Counted from the first letter of the stretch, positions 37,038 through 45,794 are shown. The stretch is 64,000 nucleotides of DNA from an uncultured Elusimicrobiales bacterium (GCA_944324675.1 CALUXE010000001.1:192869-256868), one strand, 5' to 3'. Numbers and translations are program-made. Notes: generated from the sequence alone by a model not told the origin.

Positions 37038-37077
37038 TAAAGCTCCTGTTTTCTGCCTATAAATTTTCGTCTATTCT

Positions 37078-37106
37078 ATTTTAACATATTATTGGTACTT
37101 TGACAG
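37078..37106 (-). promoter_or_regulatory. Candidate promoter of buk-ptb
   Basis: On the minus strand CTGTCA (37101..37106), 17 bases, TAAAAT (37078..37083), about 40 bases ahead of the buk ATG. The -35 lies in the last codons of the upstream gene. Confidence 0.45.
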
Positions 37107-37796
37107 AAACCAGACCGCCACGCCCAAAACAAGCGTAAAAACCACTCCCTTAAGAAATCCCCACCAATCATTGGGAAGCCTGGGAGGCTTCTCCTCCGCC
37201 TTCTCTTTGGGCGTAACGGGATTCATTTCCGCTTGCGTCAACGCGCTTTCTTTTTCCCGTTCCGCTTGGCTCTGTCTAGCGGTTTGCTTTTCTTTCGATA
37301 CGCTCTTTTCAGCCGCTTTTACGGGCACCGATACGTCAGCGCTCCGCGTTTTACTCTCCGTTTTGGGGGCGCTATCGGCCAATATCGACGGCGGCTCAAG
37401 AGGCGAGCGGATTTCTTGGCTGACGCTATCGGATTTTTCTTCTTTCTTTTCTTGCGGCAGAAGATCTCCTTGGCGTTTCAAAAAGTCCTCCAAAGAGGGC
37501 TCTGCCTTGTTTAAATAGGATTTTAAAGGATAGTCAAATTCTTCTTCTTGTTTAGGCGGATTGTTTTCCTCAGACGGAAGCAGACGCCCGCTTAAAACCC
37601 CTCTTTCGAAGGGTTCCTCCTCCTTTTGCGCCGCGCTCTCCAAAGAAACATCATTCCCCGCCCTATCCGCTCCCCCTAAGGCAAGAGGCTCCTCGTTTTC
37701 GGCCATTATAGGTTTTGCCGCGAGGCCGTTATCTCCGTTTTGCGCGAGACAAAACACGCCAAAAAATAAAAATATCGACAATAAACAATATTTCAT
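37089..37796 (-). CDS. Secreted, C-terminally membrane-anchored low-complexity protein
   Basis: A 235-residue protein with a signal peptide (residues 1-18, ending CLA-Q), a long hydrophilic central part rich in E, K, S, P and A with no recognised fold, and a single hydrophobic segment at the C-terminus (about residues 213-231, WGFLKGVVFTLVLGVAVWFL). It would be a periplasmic, tethered, probably disordered protein. No family is recognised. The start is three bases after the trmJ-like gene, so it belongs to the radC-cyuA-trmJ unit. Confidence 0.6.
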   Translation of the reverse strand: MKYCLLSIFLFFGVFCLAQNGDNGLAAKPIMAENEEPLALGGADRAGNDVSLESAAQKEEEPFERGVLSGRLLPSEENNPPKQEEEFDYPLKSYLNKAEPSLEDFLKRQGDLLPQEKKEEKSDSVSQEIRSPLEPPSILADSAPKTESKTRSADVSVPVKAAEKSVSKEKQTARQSQAEREKESALTQAEMNPVTPKEKAEEKPPRLPNDWWGFLKGVVFTLVLGVAVWFLSKYQ

Positions 37797-37799
37797 AAT

Positions 37800-38498
37800 C
37801 TACCCCTTAATCTTTGAAATTATTCTATTGACTATACTGTTGACAAAAAATAAATCTTCCTTATCCAGCATACGCCTGGCGGCCAAATCCTCCAATCGGC
37901 TTTGGCATACTCTATCACCCAATACGGGCGGCAAATTCAAAAGGGAAAGCATTTGCGAAACATTGTCTTTGACTATTTCCACTTCCTTAAAATCTGGCTT
38001 TTTATAACGGCCGCCCCTGTTTTTGGGTTTTATTTTAGAAAGTTCATAACAGCATAAAATAACCGCCTGTGCAAGATTTATCGAAGGCACTTCGGCCGAA
38101 GTGGGTATATTCAAAACGCCGTGCGCCAAGGCGATATCCTCTCTGTTAAGGCCCGTTTTTTCCGAGCCGAACACTATCGCCGTATTCTCGCTTTTGCACC
38201 CCCGCAAATAAGAACCCAACAAGGGCAGCGATATAATCGGCCTGTCGGTTTTGCGGTTTTTTAAGGCGGTTGTGGCCAAAATGAGGTCCGCGTCACAAAG
38301 AGCCTCTTTAAGATTATCGTACAGCTTGGCTTTTTTTAGGATTTCGTGCGCTCCCACGGCGGAAACCGCTTCGCGCCAAGTAGGCTCATAGGGGGATACG
38401 ACCCTCAGATCGGAAAGCCCGAAATTCCCCATAGCCCGCGCCGCCGCCCCTATATTCTGCGGATTGCGTGGCCTAACCAATATTATAGATACGCTCAT
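37800..38498 (-). CDS. TrmH/SpoU family RNA 2'-O-methyltransferase (TrmJ-like)
   Basis: A 232-residue SPOUT methyltransferase. N-terminal ILVRPRNPQNIGAAARAMGNFGL (about residues 6-28) is the TrmJ-type motif 1; FGSEKTGL (near residue 110) and LNIPTSAEVPSINLAQAV (near residue 128) form the knotted SAM site. TrmJ methylates position 32 of tRNA; a related 2'-O-methylation target is equally possible. It starts one base after the cyuA stop codon and is in the radC unit. Confidence 0.9.
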   Translation of the reverse strand: MSVSIILVRPRNPQNIGAAARAMGNFGLSDLRVVSPYEPTWREAVSAVGAHEILKKAKLYDNLKEALCDADLILATTALKNRKTDRPIISLPLLGSYLRGCKSENTAIVFGSEKTGLNREDIALAHGVLNIPTSAEVPSINLAQAVILCCYELSKIKPKNRGGRYKKPDFKEVEIVKDNVSQMLSLLNLPPVLGDRVCQSRLEDLAARRMLDKEDLFFVNSIVNRIISKIKG

Positions 38499-38499
38499 A

Positions 38500-39777
38500 T
38501 TATTTGCTTTTTTTCTTCATTATATCAACTATAGTCGTATCCACCTTAACCATGCCCACCGTTGATATTCTGCTTAAATTCTGTATAGTTTTTTCCGCGC
38601 TTTCGCCTACAAAGCCCTCAAGCTCCGTTATGCCGTAATGGTTAATTCCCATAAAAGCAGCGCGCAAAGCGGAATCTACCGAGCTTGCCACTTTCAAAGC
38701 GCAGCCGCTCTTGGCGCCGTCGCATAGCATCCCGCCTATATCGCTTATGATGTTGTTTATGGCTAATGTTATAGCCTTTATATCCGCCCCTTTCTGCTGA
38801 TATACTATCGCCGCGCTGGCGCCCACTCCCGCGGCTATCGCGCAGCCGCATATAGGCGCCAAATCGCCGGTAAAAGCTTTAACATATCCGTTTAACAAGT
38901 GGGAAAGCGCTATGCTTTGCAATATAATCTTTTCCTTAACTTTAAGGGTTCTTCCCACATAATAGGGAACCAATACCGCCACTATCCCCTGATTTCCGCT
39001 TTCGCCGCTGCTCATTACCGGTATGGCGATGCCGTCCATTCTGGCGTCGGCCGCGCGGGAGGCAAGTATCTTGGTGGAGTTTATCAAATTTTTATCAAGC
39101 ATTTTTTTGTCAACCAAATCGCTTAAATAAAAACCCACTTTTTTTAATTTGGCTCCGGCTCGCGCAGCTCGCATATTCATTAAAGCGCCTTTCTTTATAT
39201 AAGCCAAATCCTCTTTATCGGCGTTTTGGGCCTCCTTTATCAAATCCGCAAGAGAAGACCTTTCCAAAATCTTTTTAAAATCGCCCTTATCCTCAAGCGC
39301 GGGCTTTTTATCTACCAAGACTTTGCCGTTATCCTCAAGATAGTTAAGCGAAGTATGCCCCCCGCATACCACCGCCCTGCTCTTGTATCCGTCTTTATAA
39401 TTAAGACGGACCTCTATATAAAAATCTTTGCGTTTCTTTACTTTTATTGCGACAGCTTTCCGCGCAAGCAAATGTTTGGCTTCCCTAAGCAAAGCGGGCG
39501 TAGCCCCTTTCAGTATCTCCATGCCCAGTTTTGGCTTGGCTATCAATAAACCTAGCGCCGCGGCCAACAGATTTCCTCTCTCCCCCTCGGTATTGGGTAT
39601 CCTTACGCCAAGCCCGTTTTTGAAGGTGGCGGAATCGACCCACACTACGGCGTTCTTTATTTCCCCTTTATGTAAAGCCGCGGCATGCGCCGCGCACAGC
39701 GCTACGGCTACCGGCTCCGTACAACCCATAGCGGGATATACTTGATGTTTTAATACCTGCTTTAAAAGAGTGCTCAT
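38500..39777 (-). CDS. cyuA: L-cysteine desulfidase / UPF0597 (CyuA) family
   Basis: A 425-residue protein of the family that includes Fe-S dependent L-cysteine desulfidase (CyuA/YhaM), splitting cysteine to pyruvate, sulfide and ammonia. The cysteine-bearing motifs are present: PAMGCTEPVAVAL (about residues 15-27), PICGCAIAAGVG (near residue 303) and MLCDGAKSGCALKV (near residue 345), which would hold a [4Fe-4S] cluster. The family is related to serine dehydratase alpha subunits, so serine is an alternative substrate. It overlaps radC by four bases. Confidence 0.85.
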   Translation of the reverse strand: MSTLLKQVLKHQVYPAMGCTEPVAVALCAAHAAALHKGEIKNAVVWVDSATFKNGLGVRIPNTEGERGNLLAAALGLLIAKPKLGMEILKGATPALLREAKHLLARKAVAIKVKKRKDFYIEVRLNYKDGYKSRAVVCGGHTSLNYLEDNGKVLVDKKPALEDKGDFKKILERSSLADLIKEAQNADKEDLAYIKKGALMNMRAARAGAKLKKVGFYLSDLVDKKMLDKNLINSTKILASRAADARMDGIAIPVMSSGESGNQGIVAVLVPYYVGRTLKVKEKIILQSIALSHLLNGYVKAFTGDLAPICGCAIAAGVGASAAIVYQQKGADIKAITLAINNIISDIGGMLCDGAKSGCALKVASSVDSALRAAFMGINHYGITELEGFVGESAEKTIQNLSRISTVGMVKVDTTIVDIMKKKSK

Positions 39778-40472
39778 ACTTTCTCCTTTTTCATCGTTAT
39801 AAGGCTGTTGGCCCTTATACTGAAAAATTTGCCTTTGCCCACTACTATATGATCCAAAACCGATATCCCCAAAGGCGCCGCCACACGAGAAAGCGTTTCC
39901 GTAAGTTCCACGTCTTCCTTGGACGGTTCCGGCTCCCCCGAAGGGTGGTTGTGGACGAAAATCAAAGCCGCCGCCCGCCGCTTTAAAGCCTGTTCTATAA
40001 TTTTCCTGGGCGATACGCTAGCGCGGTCTATCGTGCCGACGGATATTCTTTCCACGCCTATTACGGCGTTCCTGGTGGTAAGATAAATAACCTCAAAAAT
40101 TTCATTGGCCTCGCCCTGCAGGGAAGCGCGGCAAAAATCAACGACGTTTTCCGGAGTGGTTATCTCCTTTCGTTTTTTTATCTCTTCCAAAAAGTAAAAA
40201 CGCATAAGCTCCCTTATCAACTTTATGAACACAACGCTGTTATTGCCTATGCCTTCCACTTCTTCAAGCTCAGAGGGAGTGGCTTCAAGCACGCCGCTTA
40301 AAGAACCGAATTTTCTCAGCAAAGCCCAAGCCAGCGGTTTTGTGTCTTTTCTCGTTATGCAATAGGTAAGCAGAAGTTCGAGTATCTCATGCTCCAAAAA
40401 AGAGGAGATGCCGCCCTTCTCAAAACGCTTCTTTAATCTGGCCCGGTGCCCGCTGTAAGAGGGTTTTTCCAT
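39774..40472 (-). CDS. radC: RadC family JAB-domain protein
   Basis: A 232-residue RadC homologue: N-terminal SYSGHRARLKKRF (residues 4-16), a helix-hairpin-helix segment around EVEGIGNNSVV (about residue 68) and the JAMM-like metal site VHNHPSGEPEPSKED (about residues 174-188). The family was once linked to repair; its true role is unsettled. No Shine-Dalgarno sequence is visible, and a TATAAT box (40479..40484) lies only six bases upstream of the ATG, so a leaderless or near-leaderless mRNA is possible. It diverges from lpdA. Confidence 0.93.
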   Translation of the reverse strand: MEKPSYSGHRARLKKRFEKGGISSFLEHEILELLLTYCITRKDTKPLAWALLRKFGSLSGVLEATPSELEEVEGIGNNSVVFIKLIRELMRFYFLEEIKKRKEITTPENVVDFCRASLQGEANEIFEVIYLTTRNAVIGVERISVGTIDRASVSPRKIIEQALKRRAAALIFVHNHPSGEPEPSKEDVELTETLSRVAAPLGISVLDHIVVGKGKFFSIRANSLITMKKEKV

Positions 40473-40490
40473 ATAAATATTATATACTTT

Positions 40491-40496
40491 TATAAT
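40491..40496 (+). promoter_or_regulatory. Candidate -10 box of lpdA
   Basis: TATAAT on the plus strand, 30 bases ahead of the lpdA ATG; no clear -35. On the minus strand TATAAT at 40479..40484 could serve radC, so the short gap holds two opposed -10 boxes. Confidence 0.4.
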
Positions 40497-40526
40497 GGAT
40501 ATTACCCTTACGATTTAGGAGATTTT

Positions 40527-41879
40527 ATGTCTAAAAAAGTTTTGGTTATAGGCTCCGGCCCCGCGGGATACCCCGCCGCCCTTAAACTGGCCGCCTTGGG
40601 AGCGGATGTTACCGTCGCCGAAAAAGGCAAAGCGGGCGGCGTCTGTCTTAATTGCGGATGCATACCTTCAAAATCGCTCTTGGACGCGGCGCACCGCTTC
40701 GCTTTAGTAAGAAAGAGCGAGGCTTTATCCTCCAATCCGCAAGCGGGCGAAGATTTTTTTAAATCCTTGGACTTTGCCAAAATACAAGCCCGCAGACAGG
40801 CCGCCGTAGACAAACTGCAAAGAGGCGTTTTAACTTTGTTTAAAGCCGCCAAAATAAACTATATTGAAGGCGAAGCTTCTTTCACCTCGCCCAATGGCGC
40901 GAAAATAAATGGAGAAGAATTTTCTTTCGACGCCGCAATAATCGCCGCAGGCACAAAGGCTTTCTATCCCCCGCCGTTTGACAAATACAAGGAACACCTT
41001 TACGACAACAGTAATATTTTCGGCATAAAACAACTGCCCAAGAAGGCAATAATTATCGGCGGGGGCGTAATCGGCTGCGAATTCGCCTGCCTTTTTAACG
41101 CCTTCGGCGTAGATACCACGATAGTGGAACTTGCCCCCACAATCCTGCCTACGGAAGATGAAGGCGCCGTCAGAGTGCTGAAATCTTCCTTCGAAAAACG
41201 AGGAATAAAAATAAAGACTGCCGCCGCCGCGAAAGATATGACCGTGGAAAACGGCGTCAAAAAAATAGCGCTGGATGATGGGCAAACGCTTGAGGCCGAT
41301 TTAGTGTTGGTAGCGGTAGGAAGAACACCGGATTTGGAAAACCTAAATCTTAAGGCCGCGGGCATAGAATGGGACAGAAAAGGAATAAAAGTAAACCCCA
41401 AAACAATGCAAGTGAAAGGCAATATTTATGCCGCGGGCGACGTTAATTGGCTGTGCCAGCTTGCCCACGCGGCCACCGCGCAAGGCGAAACGGCGGCCTG
41501 CAATATTATGGGAATACCGCGCGAGTACGACAACAACCTAGTACCTTCCGCCATATACGCCTGGCCCGAAACGGCCCGCGTCGGCCTTACTCTTAAAGAA
41601 GCCTTGGCAAAAGGGCATAAAGCAAAAGCCAAAAAGAGCTTTATGCTCGCCAACGGAAGATCCGTAACACAAGAGGAAACGGAAGGCTTCGCCCAAATAA
41701 TTGAAGACGAAGAAACAGGCCTGATACTGGGCGCGCAAATAGTCGGCGCGGGCGCGGGTGAAATGATACATATCCCCCTTATGGCCATGGCCTGCAAAAT
41801 AAAAGCCAAAGAAGCGGGCGAACTTATCTTCGCGCACCCGACCGTAAGCGAAAGCCTTAAAGAAGCTATGCTGAAATAA
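40527..41879 (+). CDS. lpdA: Dihydrolipoamide dehydrogenase
   Basis: Flavoprotein disulfide reductase regenerating lipoamide in 2-oxo-acid dehydrogenase or glycine cleavage complexes. The 450-residue protein has the FAD-binding VLVIGSGPAGYPAALK, the redox-active CLNCGCIPSK disulfide (near residue 40), an NAD-binding IIIGGGVIGCEFA (near residue 173) and a C-terminal HPTVSESLKEA with the active-site histidine (near residue 438). The open frame reaches back to 40446, but the ATG at 40527 has TTAGGAGA and begins the family domain. Partner E1/E2 or gcv genes are not in the window. Confidence 0.94.
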   Translation: MSKKVLVIGSGPAGYPAALKLAALGADVTVAEKGKAGGVCLNCGCIPSKSLLDAAHRFALVRKSEALSSNPQAGEDFFKSLDFAKIQARRQAAVDKLQRGVLTLFKAAKINYIEGEASFTSPNGAKINGEEFSFDAAIIAAGTKAFYPPPFDKYKEHLYDNSNIFGIKQLPKKAIIIGGGVIGCEFACLFNAFGVDTTIVELAPTILPTEDEGAVRVLKSSFEKRGIKIKTAAAAKDMTVENGVKKIALDDGQTLEADLVLVAVGRTPDLENLNLKAAGIEWDRKGIKVNPKTMQVKGNIYAAGDVNWLCQLAHAATAQGETAACNIMGIPREYDNNLVPSAIYAWPETARVGLTLKEALAKGHKAKAKKSFMLANGRSVTQEETEGFAQIIEDEETGLILGAQIVGAGAGEMIHIPLMAMACKIKAKEAGELIFAHPTVSESLKEAMLK

Positions 41880-41912
41880 AATATCAAACAACAATAACCA
41901 TCAAAAACAAAC

Positions 41913-41943
41913 AAAAAGCCCCCGCTTTTCGCGGGGGCTTTTT
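41913..41943 (+). terminator. Bidirectional terminator between lpdA and the CNT gene
   Basis: A 13-bp stem (41913..41925 with 41931..41943; AAAAAGCCCCCGC/GCGGGGGCTTTTT) with a 5-base loop. It serves both convergent genes. A nearly identical hairpin is at 57996..58024. Confidence 0.9.
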
Positions 41944-41959
41944 ATGTCTTAAATATCCT

Positions 41960-43204
41960 TTAATGGACAAGCAAGCCCGCTATTATACCTCTAAGGCAGC
42001 TGGCCAGCAAGCCCGCTATCAAAGCCCTGAAGCCGAGCCTTGAAAGATCCGCCCTTCTGCTGGGCGCTATCGCGCCGATGCCGCCTATCTGTATGCCTAT
42101 AGACGAGAAATTCGCGAAACCGCACAGAGCGTAGCTTAAAATTACTTTCGTTCTCAAAGTCATCTCCACCGTATCGCCGTTTAATATGGAGGAGAAGTTG
42201 GCGTAAGCAACAAACTCGTTCAATATCGTCTTTTCTCCAACCAGCTGCCCCGCCAAAACCATCTCGTCCGCGGGTACGCCCATCAGCCACGCCAAAGGCG
42301 AAAATACATAGCCGAAAATCTGTTCTATCGTCAAGGCTTTGGCCATAAACCAACCGGTAACCCATTCCACAAAACCGCTGCACAAAGCTATTAAAGCCGT
42401 AAACGCTATCAACATCGCGGCCACGTTTAAGGCAAGCTGCAAACCGGTGGTAGTACCGTTTGAAATCGCGTCAAGCACATTCGCGCTGGGGTCTTTATAA
42501 TCGATTTTGGCTACGCCCAAGGTAATCGGTTTTTCCGTTTCCGGCACCATCAATTTGGAAAACATTACGCCCGCCGGCGCGCCCATTACGCTGGCCGCCA
42601 TAAGGTGCCCCGCTATACCGGGAACATTATCCTTAAGCATAATTATATATGCGGCCAATACGCCGCCGGCTACCGTAGCCATGCCGCCCGTCATAACGCA
42701 CATTAGTTCGGATTTGGTCATCTTCTCCACATAAGGCTTAATAAGCAAAGGAGCTTCCGTTTGACCCACAAAAATATTGGCCGCCGCGCTCAAGCTTTCC
42801 GCGCCGGAAAGCTTGCAAAATTTGCCCAGCACTAAAGCAAATACATATACCACTTTCTGCATTATTCCCAAATAGTATAAAAGCGACATCAAAGCGGAGA
42901 AGAAAATAATAGTGGGTATAACTTGGAACGCAAATATATATCCCAAAGTGTCTTGAGTAGCCAAGGGGCCAAAAACCATTTCGGCTCCAGCCTTTTGGAA
43001 ATCTAATACCTTCAGCACGGCATCATTGAGATAATCAAAAATAGCCACGCCGACAGAAGTCTTCAATATCAAAATAGCGAAGATTATCTGCAGGGCGAAA
43101 GCCCACAATATGGTGCGCCAGTTGATAGCTTTCCTGTTGGAGCTTAGCGCGTATCCTATTCCGATAAAAACAACCACGCCGATTAAAGCAGCAATGTTTG
43201 CCAT
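41960..43204 (-). CDS. CNT (NupC) family nucleoside transporter
   Basis: A 414-residue concentrative nucleoside transporter with about ten membrane segments. Family features are visible: SSNRKAINWRTILWAF at the N-terminus, FVGQTEAPLLIKPYV (near residue 145), MTGGMATVAGGVLAAYI (near residue 170) and FANFSSIGIQIGGIGAIAP (near residue 365). Members couple nucleoside uptake to Na+ or H+. Nothing shows which nucleoside is used. AAAGGAGA precedes the ATG. Confidence 0.92.
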   Translation of the reverse strand: MANIAALIGVVVFIGIGYALSSNRKAINWRTILWAFALQIIFAILILKTSVGVAIFDYLNDAVLKVLDFQKAGAEMVFGPLATQDTLGYIFAFQVIPTIIFFSALMSLLYYLGIMQKVVYVFALVLGKFCKLSGAESLSAAANIFVGQTEAPLLIKPYVEKMTKSELMCVMTGGMATVAGGVLAAYIIMLKDNVPGIAGHLMAASVMGAPAGVMFSKLMVPETEKPITLGVAKIDYKDPSANVLDAISNGTTTGLQLALNVAAMLIAFTALIALCSGFVEWVTGWFMAKALTIEQIFGYVFSPLAWLMGVPADEMVLAGQLVGEKTILNEFVAYANFSSILNGDTVEMTLRTKVILSYALCGFANFSSIGIQIGGIGAIAPSRRADLSRLGFRALIAGLLASCLRGIIAGLLVH

Positions 43205-43244
43205 TGGGAAATCTCCTTTATTTAAATTGTTTTAAGATAAAATA

Positions 43245-43273
43245 ATTCTACATTTTAAAACCGCCCAAAGCAA
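43245..43273 (-). promoter_or_regulatory. Candidate promoter of the CNT transporter
   Basis: On the minus strand TTGCTT (43268..43273), 17 bases, TAGAAT (43245..43250), 40 bases ahead of the ATG. Confidence 0.45.
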
Positions 43274-43298
43274 ACGTACTTTATGAAGCCGCGCGCGC

Positions 43299-43328
43299 CT
43301 GTCAAAATATCTGTTAAAATACTATAAT
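43299..43328 (+). promoter_or_regulatory. Promoter of yajQ
   Basis: CTGTCA (43299..43304), 18 bases, perfect TATAAT (43323..43328), 19 bases ahead of the ATG, which has CGGAGG as Shine-Dalgarno. Confidence 0.55.
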
Positions 43329-43347
43329 AAGACAAACGGAGGTTTTT

Positions 43348-43842
43348 ATGGCGGATTTTTCTTTTGACGTGGTATCCAAAGTAGACTTAAATTTAATTGA
43401 AGAAGCGATAAGCGTGGCCAAAAAAGAGGTTACAAACAGATATGATTTTAAAGGCTCCAACCCGAACATTGAACTGCTCTCCAAAGAAAGCTTAATAAAA
43501 ATCAGTTGCGGCGACGAATATAAAGTCAAAGCCCTGTACGATATCCTGCTGACCAGACTGGCAAAAAAAGGGGTGGCGTTGAAAAATTTCCACCCGCAGA
43601 AAATAGAAGCCGCTCTAGGCGGGACGGCAAAGCAGGAAGTTAAAATACAACAGGGAATACCTTCGGATAAAGCTAAAGAGATAACAAAAGTTATAAAAGA
43701 AGCCAAACTTAAAGTCTCGGCTTCAATACAAGGCGATCAGCTTAGGGTGACTTCCGCCTCAAAAGACGCCCTTCAGCAGACTATAGCCCTTTTAAACGAT
43801 AAAGACTTCGGTCTTGAACTGCAATTTACAAACTACAGGTAA
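43348..43842 (+). CDS. yajQ: YajQ family nucleotide-binding protein
   Basis: A 164-residue YajQ (UPF0234) protein: FSFDVVSKVDLNLIEEA at residues 4-20, VTNRYDFKGSNPNIEL (about residues 31-46), and IQQGIPSDKAKEITKVIKEA (near residue 100). Members bind GTP/ATP or RNA, and in Xanthomonas one binds cyclic di-GMP; the role here is unknown. It is followed five bases later by a secreted TPR protein, which is probably co-transcribed. Confidence 0.93.
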   Translation: MADFSFDVVSKVDLNLIEEAISVAKKEVTNRYDFKGSNPNIELLSKESLIKISCGDEYKVKALYDILLTRLAKKGVALKNFHPQKIEAALGGTAKQEVKIQQGIPSDKAKEITKVIKEAKLKVSASIQGDQLRVTSASKDALQQTIALLNDKDFGLELQFTNYR

Positions 43843-43847
43843 CTTTA

Positions 43848-45248
43848 ATGAAGAATATAAAATACATCCTCTTAATTTGGGCGGCGCTGTTTTGTTCCGC
43901 CAATATCTTCGCGCAAAGCGCCATCTCCGAACTTACTTTCTATAAGAAACAAAGCCAGGGCGAAGATAAAAAACTGCTTGAAAGCATAGACAATCAGCTC
44001 GGCGCTTGGCTCGACAAAAACTACGCCCTGCCTTCAGCGGACGACGCTTTGCTGCTTAAAGCCAGTATTGAGGTAAGAACAAAAAAATATCCCGCCGCGT
44101 ACATAACTCTGTTAAGACAAAAATACGAGTTCCCCAATTCTCCAAACGCGCAGCAGGCCGCCTCGCTTATGAATACCGTAATAGAAAATATGCCCAAATC
44201 GGACAGAGAAAAGCTAAAAAAAGCTTATGCCTTGAAATCCGTACCCCAAAACTCCGACGACAGAATAGCGGAATTTTTATCTTCCGCCACCCAATTGGAA
44301 ATCAAAGGATCTTACGAGCCGCTTAACGCCGAATACAGAAGTTTCTTCGCCAGATTCCCCGCTTATGAAAATAAGGATAAAATGGAACTCATGCGCGGCG
44401 ACTTGGAACGCTTCAACAAAAATCACCAAGCAGCCATAATGCAATATAAAAAAGTCTATGATATTTACCCGTCAACCAAATACAAAGCGGCTTCAGTAAG
44501 AATGCTGGGCGACATTTACGCCGGCGAACTTAAGGATTACAACCAAGCGCTCTATTATTACAACAGCGTAATAAAAAATTTCCCCAATTCCATAGAAATA
44601 GCGACGACCTACAACCATATGGCCATAATGAACGACAATCAGCGCGATTACGTTTCCGCGGCCGAAAATATAAATAAAGCGGCGGAAATTTACCTTAAAA
44701 ACGGCCAGCGCGAAAAAGCTTATGACGCCTTTTTATACAAAGCCCAACTGCAGGAAAAGAAACTCAAAGATTATTCAGGCTCGGCTGACACTCTAAATAA
44801 AACCGCGCAGATCTTCGCCAAAGACGAAAGTAAATACATCAATTGCAAATTCCTGGCCGCGGAGATATATTCCCGCAGGTTAAAGGACGACTACGCCGAA
44901 CTGAAATCTTACGAAGATATTATATCGGCCTATCCCTCTTCCAAACAGACGCCCAAAGCCCTTTACGAAGCCGGCATGACCGCCGAGAAACTTGGCCAAT
45001 ACCCAAAAGCCAAAGATTTGTACCAAAAACTGATAATTAGCCACCCCGCCGATGATTACGCTTTAAAAGCGCAAAGAAGGATGTCAAGAGTGGAAAAACA
45101 ACTCGGAACAGATGATCGGACCGCGGCTTACGGCGCCCCTAAAGGCCAAACGCAAAAAGCCGCACAACCGCAAAAACAAGCCAAAGATCCCGATCAAAAT
45201 ATTGAGAATGAAGAAGATGAATACGATATCATTGAGGAGCTGAACTGA
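43848..45248 (+). CDS. Secreted TPR protein
   Basis: A 466-residue protein with a signal peptide (residues 1-23, ending IFA-Q) and many helical tetratricopeptide-like repeats from about residue 95 to 415; clear units include YNQALYYYNSVIKNFPNS and YPKAKDLYQKLIISHPADD, each with the typical F/YP-S loop. The C-terminal 45 residues are acidic and Gln-rich. It may be a periplasmic assembly or binding factor like YbgF/BamD, but no specific partner is indicated. Shine-Dalgarno is weak (AGGTAAC). Confidence 0.8.
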   Translation: MKNIKYILLIWAALFCSANIFAQSAISELTFYKKQSQGEDKKLLESIDNQLGAWLDKNYALPSADDALLLKASIEVRTKKYPAAYITLLRQKYEFPNSPNAQQAASLMNTVIENMPKSDREKLKKAYALKSVPQNSDDRIAEFLSSATQLEIKGSYEPLNAEYRSFFARFPAYENKDKMELMRGDLERFNKNHQAAIMQYKKVYDIYPSTKYKAASVRMLGDIYAGELKDYNQALYYYNSVIKNFPNSIEIATTYNHMAIMNDNQRDYVSAAENINKAAEIYLKNGQREKAYDAFLYKAQLQEKKLKDYSGSADTLNKTAQIFAKDESKYINCKFLAAEIYSRRLKDDYAELKSYEDIISAYPSSKQTPKALYEAGMTAEKLGQYPKAKDLYQKLIISHPADDYALKAQRRMSRVEKQLGTDDRTAAYGAPKGQTQKAAQPQKQAKDPDQNIENEEDEYDIIEELN

Positions 45249-45299
45249 CTTTTACCTAAATAAACCCCAATCAGCACTCCTTAAAATCTAATTTATAGA

Positions 45300-45328
45300 T
45301 TGACATTGAATATAAAAATAAATAATAT
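45300..45328 (+). promoter_or_regulatory. Candidate promoter of the small lipoprotein
   Basis: Perfect TTGACA (45300..45305), 17 bases, TAATAT (45323..45328), 79 bases ahead of the ATG at 45408. The surrounding region is AT-rich. Confidence 0.5.
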
Positions 45329-45407
45329 TAGGAAATAGACAGAGGTATGTTTATTTAATCTAAATTGTTATAAAATTCTGTTGAAATATTATTTGGGGAG
45401 AGTAAAA

Positions 45408-45560
45408 ATGAAGAAATTATTTGTTTTGATAGCCGTTTGCTTATTCTTTGCGGCCTGCACCGGCACCCGCGGCCATGTAGGCGGCCAAAAAGTATGCACC
45501 AACGATTACCTTTTGGGCGTAATTTCCTTTAGCGAAATGGTAGCCCCCTGCGGCAAATAA
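45408..45560 (+). CDS. Small lipoprotein (50 residues)
   Basis: ATG-initiated frame of 50 codons with GGGGAGAG Shine-Dalgarno. It starts MKKLFVLIAV and has a lipobox FFAAC (cysteine at residue 17), so the mature lipoprotein is only about 34 residues. The mature part has two further cysteines (residues 30 and 48) that could form a disulfide. No family is recognised. A TTGACA promoter lies upstream and a strong terminator downstream, so it is a stand-alone unit. It is short enough to be missed by gene callers. Confidence 0.75.
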   Translation: MKKLFVLIAVCLFFAACTGTRGHVGGQKVCTNDYLLGVISFSEMVAPCGK

Positions 45561-45578
45561 ACAAAAGCCGTGGATTAC

Positions 45579-45607
45579 AACCAGGCGGCTTAGGCCGCCT
45601 GGTTTTT
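45579..45607 (+). terminator. Terminator after the small lipoprotein
   Basis: An 11-bp stem (45579..45589 with 45594..45604; AACCAGGCGGC/GCCGCCTGGTT) with TTAG loop and T-run to 45607. Confidence 0.9.
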
Positions 45608-45642
45608 ATGTCTAAAACGGCCAAGCATAAAATTTAAATAAT

Positions 45643-45669
45643 AAAAACCCGCCTGTTAAAGGCGGGTTT
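45643..45669 (-). terminator. Terminator after tRNA-Arg
   Basis: A 9-bp stem (45645..45653 with 45661..45669; AAACCCGCC/GGCGGGTTT) followed on the minus strand by T-rich sequence, six bases past the tRNA 3' end. Confidence 0.85.
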
Positions 45670-45674
45670 ATATT

Positions 45675-45750
45675 TGGCGCGCCCGATAGGAATCGAACCT
45701 ACAACCTTATCCTTAGGACGGATCTGCTCTTCCAGTTGAGCTACAGGCGC
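45675..45750 (-). tRNA. tRNA-Arg (CCT)
   Basis: Cloverleaf on the minus strand: acceptor GCGCCTG/CGGGCGC, D stem GCTC/GAGC, anticodon stem GATCC/GGATA with loop GTCCTAA (anticodon CCT), T arm GTAGG-TTCGATT-CCTAT, discriminator G and encoded CCA. The first anticodon-stem pair is a G-A mismatch. Confidence 0.93.
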
Positions 45751-45765
45751 AAAATCTATATATAG

Positions 45766-45794
45766 ATTATAACAATTTTAAAGCGGCCGGGCAA
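45766..45794 (-). promoter_or_regulatory. Promoter of tRNA-Arg
   Basis: On the minus strand TTGCCC (45789..45794), 17 bases, TATAAT (45766..45771), 15 bases ahead of the tRNA 5' end. Confidence 0.65.
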
